Shown here: one piece after another, positions 37,817 to 40,167 of the stretch | Numbering within the stretch: position 1 is the stretch's first letter | Layout of the letters: each line of letters begins with the position of its first letter | Assembly: GCA_031271805.1 (NCBI GenBank) | Contig: JAISUX010000027.1 | Location: 1 to 40,167 of the forward strand | Direction of reading: 5' to 3' | DNA length: 40,167 nt | Source of the DNA: Tannerella sp. | Lineage (GTDB): Bacteria; Bacteroidota; Bacteroidia; Bacteroidales; Tannerellaceae | Position numbers and translations under genes: made by a program | Notes under the pieces: generated by a model | What the model was told of the DNA's origin: nothing | Databases searched by the model: none | What the model saw: the letters and a program-made list of their open reading frames with translations, nothing else

Positions 37817-39393
37817 GTCTTAATCCTTGTTTTAGTGGAACTTATAATCTGACTATTGTGACATCTATAACTACATATATGAAATAGTTGTCTTAATCCT
37901 TGTTTTAGTGGAACTTATAATCTGACGATGTTAGCCCTGATGGTCGATTACGACCCTCTGCCGTCTTAATCCTTGTTTTAGTGGAACTTATAATCTGACT
38001 CCGCGACGAAAACGGTTTGATGTTGCCTGGCGGTCTTAATCCTTGTTTTAGTGGAACTTATAATCTGACTATGGAACAAAGAGAGTATATCACCAATGGC
38101 AATGCGGTCTTAATCCTTGTTTTAGTGGAACTTATAATCTGACGTCCTGGAGAGGACGAAGCAGTACGAGTACCAAAGTCTTAATCCTTGTTTTAGTGGA
38201 ACTTATAATCTGACCATGCAACATCTACGACCTTAGCACGTCGTTAAACTGTCTTAATCCTTGTTTTAGTGGAACTTATAATCTGACCAAATTCTACAAA
38301 TATGATTATTACATCTGCTGAAGAGTCTTTATCCTTGTTTTAGTGGAACTTATAATCTGACAGTTGACAGGCACCACGCAGGTATCTTCCGGGTTAAAGT
38401 CTTAATCCTTGTTTTAGTGGAACTTATAATCTGACACGCACATTCAAATTTACACACATTATGATTGTTACAAGTCTTAATCCTTGTTTTAGTGGAACTT
38501 ATAATCTGACAAAGAAGTACCCGGTTTTATTTTTTCAAATTACTGTCTTAATCCTTGTTTTAGTGGAACTTATAATCTGACCGCAGGCAGATTATTGGTA
38601 TAATAAGGCAATGGAATCGTCTTAATCCTTGTTTTAGTGGAACTTATAATCTGACAAGGCTAACCACATCTGTGTAAACGGATGGAGCAGTCTTAATCCT
38701 TGTTTTAGTGGAACTTATAATCTGACGATTAAGTTCAATCTCTGAAAAAGCATATAAAGCAATCGCTGTCTTAATCCTTGTTTTAGTGGAACTTATAATC
38801 TGACACATTTTAACTGGCGTCTTTTTACTGTTGTTTTTCTTTGTCTTAATCCTTGTTTTAGTGGAACTTATAATCTGACTTTTTCTCTTGCTTTATAATT
38901 GACTTTTTCTAATTAGTCTTAATCCTTGTTTTAGTGGAACTTATAATCTGACAAGATGCGTGTTCAAAATTCCGTGAGTTTGTCAATACTGTCTTAATCC
39001 TTGTTTTAGTGGAACTTATAATCTGACGGTTCTGCTTTGAGACTGACATAATCTTTTTTATTGTCTTAATCCTTGTTTTAGTGGAACTTATAATCTGACA
39101 TTACAGGCCCAATTGGCAAGGTTACAATCCGGTCAGCAGTCTTAATCCTTGTTTTAGTGGAACTTATAATCTGACTAGATTCTAAGCTTTCATTGGCACA
39201 AATATGCAAGTCTTAATCCTTGTTTTAGTGGAACTTATAATCTGACTTAGTCGCTGAGGCGTTTGAAATAAACGAACGCCTCAAGTCTTAATCCTTGTTT
39301 TAGTGGAACTTATAATCTGACGCTCGAGAACTCTGGAATCAAATCGACAGCATTTGGTCTTAATCCTTGTTTTAGTGGAACTTATAATCTGAC

Positions 39394-39430
39394 ACGTTGC
39401 TTTCCTCGCGATTGATACCGAGGGCACTGA
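39394..39430. other. CRISPR spacer 22, related to spacer 25
   Basis: Shares the 17-base run GTTGCTTTCCTCGCGAT with spacer 25 (39618-39655). Over 35 aligned bases 29 are identical, and four of the six differences fall at the same codon position (see findings). This is not a duplication of a repeat-spacer unit: the two spacers start one base apart relative to the shared sequence. Confidence 0.9.
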
Positions 39431-39617
39431 GTCTTAATCCTTGTTTTAGTGGAACTTATAATCTGACACCTACCAAAAAAGGATTTTATGGAGTTCTTCA
39501 CACCTGTGTCTTAATCCTTGTTTTAGTGGAACTTATAATCTGACCCTATTGCGGAGCATCGCGAGTATAACGGCAACAAGGTCTTAATCCTTGTTTTAGT
39601 GGAACTTATAATCTGAC

Positions 39618-39655
39618 TGTTGCTTTCCTCGCGATAGACGTCGACGGCACAGAAA
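39618..39655. other. CRISPR spacer 25, related to spacer 22
   Basis: Partner of spacer 22. In the plus reading it encodes VAFLAIDVDGTE, against VAFLAIDTEGT in spacer 22. In the minus reading the pair give SVPSTSIARKA and SVPSVSIARKA. Either way the target is probably a protein-coding sequence present in diverged copies. Confidence 0.9.
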
Positions 39656-39931
39656 GTCTTAATCCTTGTTTTAGTGGAACTTATAATCTGACATCGGCGA
39701 TGGGGTTCAGAATGCCGGTCGTCGTTGTCTTAATCCTTGTTTTAGTGGAACTTATAATCTGACCCGGTGAGAGAGCCCTTGACTGGATTAAAACTCCAAG
39801 TCTTAATCCTTGTTTTAGTGGAACTTATAATCTGACAGGTATATTTGTATAATGCTTATTTTCAACGCCTTGAAATAAAATTCAGAAAGAAATGCTGATT
39901 TTGCGTCTCGTTTTTGTACCTTTTTCGACCG

Positions 39932-39965
39932 CAAAGATAGCATAAAATTTTCAATTACACACAAA
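39932..39965 (-). promoter_or_regulatory. Leftward promoter, probable CRISPR leader promoter
   Basis: On the minus strand TTTG (39965-39962), 22 bases, then TATCTTTG (39939-39932), an exact -7 box. Transcription would start near 39925 and reach the first repeat after about 90 bases. No gene lies in between, so the array is the natural target. Confidence 0.6.
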
Positions 39966-39970
39966 CGAAT

Positions 39971-40003
39971 AAAAATATTGGCAGGATTCACAGCCCCGCC
40001 AAT
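39971..40003 (-). terminator. Hairpin with T tract, terminator-like or part of an IS110 RNA
   Basis: ATTGGC (39977-39982) pairs with GCCAAT (39998-40003), with GG/CC pairs extending the stem across a mismatch. On the minus strand it is followed by ATTTTTATT. It could end leftward transcripts before the CRISPR leader. It could also belong to the structured non-coding RNA that many IS110 elements encode beside the transposase gene. Confidence 0.4.
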
Positions 40004-40025
40004 CCGTCCAACCGAAGAGTTTTCT

Positions 40026-40033
40026 TATATTTG
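40026..40033 (+). promoter_or_regulatory. -7 element before the IS110 transposase gene
   Basis: TATATTTG matches TAnnTTTG exactly and lies about 30 bases before the ATG at 40063. No TTG is seen at -33. In circularising IS110 elements a stronger promoter often forms only when the ends join. Confidence 0.5.
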
Positions 40034-40062
40034 CAGGATGTCAAACTAAAACAAATACAAGT

Positions 40063-40167
40063 ATGAAGACATCAGGTTTAGACGTGCACAAAGATAGTAT
40101 ATTTTGTGCGATTTACGATGGAAAAGGTTATTCAGTCGTAAAAGAATTTTCAACAACAACGGTTTCG
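40063..40167 (+). CDS. IS110-family transposase, N terminus (3' partial)
   Basis: The 35 visible residues begin MKTSGLDVHKDSIFCAIYDG. GLDVHKDS is the start of the DEDD (RuvC-like) domain of IS110-family transposases, with the first catalytic Asp at residue 7. IS110 elements move by a recombinase directed by a bridge RNA encoded in the element and typically leave no terminal repeats. The rest of the gene lies beyond the window, so it may or may not be intact. It faces away from the CRISPR array. Confidence 0.88.
   Translation, partial: MKTSGLDVHKDSIFCAIYDGKGYSVVKEFSTTTVS

Larger units (their letters stand above)
37817..39836 (-). CRISPR. CRISPR array, 28 repeats of 37 bp and 27 spacers
   Basis: The plus-strand repeat begins GTCTTAATCCTTG and ends CTTATAATCTGAC. 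Repeats start at 37817, 37890, 37963, 38033, 38107, 38178, 38251, 38325, 38399, 38474, 38545, 38619, 38690, 38768, 38843, 38916, 38991, 39063, 39139, 39210, 39285, 39357, 39431, 39508, 39581, 39656, 39727 and 39800. All are identical except the eighth, with A to T at 38330. The bases flanking the repeat vary, so 37 bp is exact. Spacers are 33 to 41 bp, mostly 34 to 38. On the minus strand the repeat ends GGATTAAGAC, similar to the ATTGAAAC tag of type I and III crRNAs, and a promoter lies at the right end, so I infer leftward transcription. Variable spacer length and weak repeat pairing suggest type III. There are no cas genes in the window. Confidence 0.98.
39837..40062. other. CRISPR leader and IS110 upstream non-coding region
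   Basis: 226 bases with no gene. The part next to the last repeat is AT-rich and holds a leftward promoter (39932-39965), as expected for a CRISPR leader. The part next to the transposase gene is less AT-rich and has a hairpin (39977-40003) and a rightward -7 element (40026-40033). The border between leader and insertion element cannot be placed from this sequence, because IS110 elements usually lack terminal inverted repeats. Confidence 0.5.
40026..40167 (+). mobile_element. IS110-family insertion sequence, left part
   Basis: Defined by the transposase start at 40063. The left end is not located; it is somewhere between the last CRISPR repeat (39836) and the transposase promoter. The coordinates given cover only what is certain to belong to the element. 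Confidence 0.65.

Noticed and set aside
39394-39655. Spacers 22 and 25 as a simple duplication inside the array.
   Set aside because: Differences cluster at one codon position, the spacers are shifted by one base, and the spacers between them are unrelated.

Overview
The window comes from a member of the Bacteroidota, most likely a Bacteroidales relative with a type IX secretion system (T9SS). Three things support this. The first protein ends in a T9SS type A sorting domain. Several promoters have the Bacteroidota -7 element TAnnTTTG, sometimes with TTTG or TTG about 19 to 22 bases upstream. The gene order, with rpsL-rpsG-fusA-rpsJ and no tuf between fusA and rpsJ, and the tig-clpP-clpX block are also familiar from this phylum. 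The species cannot be named from the sequence alone.

Layout. 1-3081 (+) is the 3' part of a large secreted or surface protein, closed by a strong terminator. 3200-3979 (+) is kdsB, for CMP-Kdo synthesis. From 4237 to 35932 every gene is on the minus strand. Read in the direction of transcription this block holds: a small membrane protein; an operon tig-clpP-clpX-recQ followed by two parvulin-like proteins, a SurA-like isomerase and an OstA/LptA-like protein; a small conserved membrane protein with mutL; and the complete str-S10-spc-alpha ribosomal superoperon from rpsL to rplQ. The superoperon has 31 genes in 18 kb, including secY, map, infA, rpoA and two genes shorter than 60 codons (rpmJ, rpmD). 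It starts at a textbook promoter at about 22307-22336 and ends at a good intrinsic terminator at 4172-4203. 36050-37726 (+) is a PPi-dependent phosphofructokinase.

37817-39836 is a CRISPR array of 28 repeats of 37 bp and 27 spacers of 33 to 41 bp. There are no cas genes in the window. The array is followed by a short AT-rich region holding a leftward promoter, and then by the start of an IS110-family transposase at 40063, cut by the window edge. Repeat polarity and promoter position suggest transcription leftward from the right-hand end. Variable spacer length and the AUUAAGAC-like 8-base repeat end suggest a type III or related system; this is inference.

How the parts fit: the minus block combines translation machinery with nascent-chain folding (trigger factor), proteolysis (ClpXP), periplasmic folding (three isomerase-like proteins) and lipopolysaccharide transport (OstA-like). 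kdsB supplies the Kdo sugar for the same envelope. The least ordinary parts are the CRISPR/IS110 junction, two spacers that look like independent hits on diverged copies of the same coding sequence, a MutL whose endonuclease motifs are degraded, and structured intercistronic segments inside the ribosomal operon.
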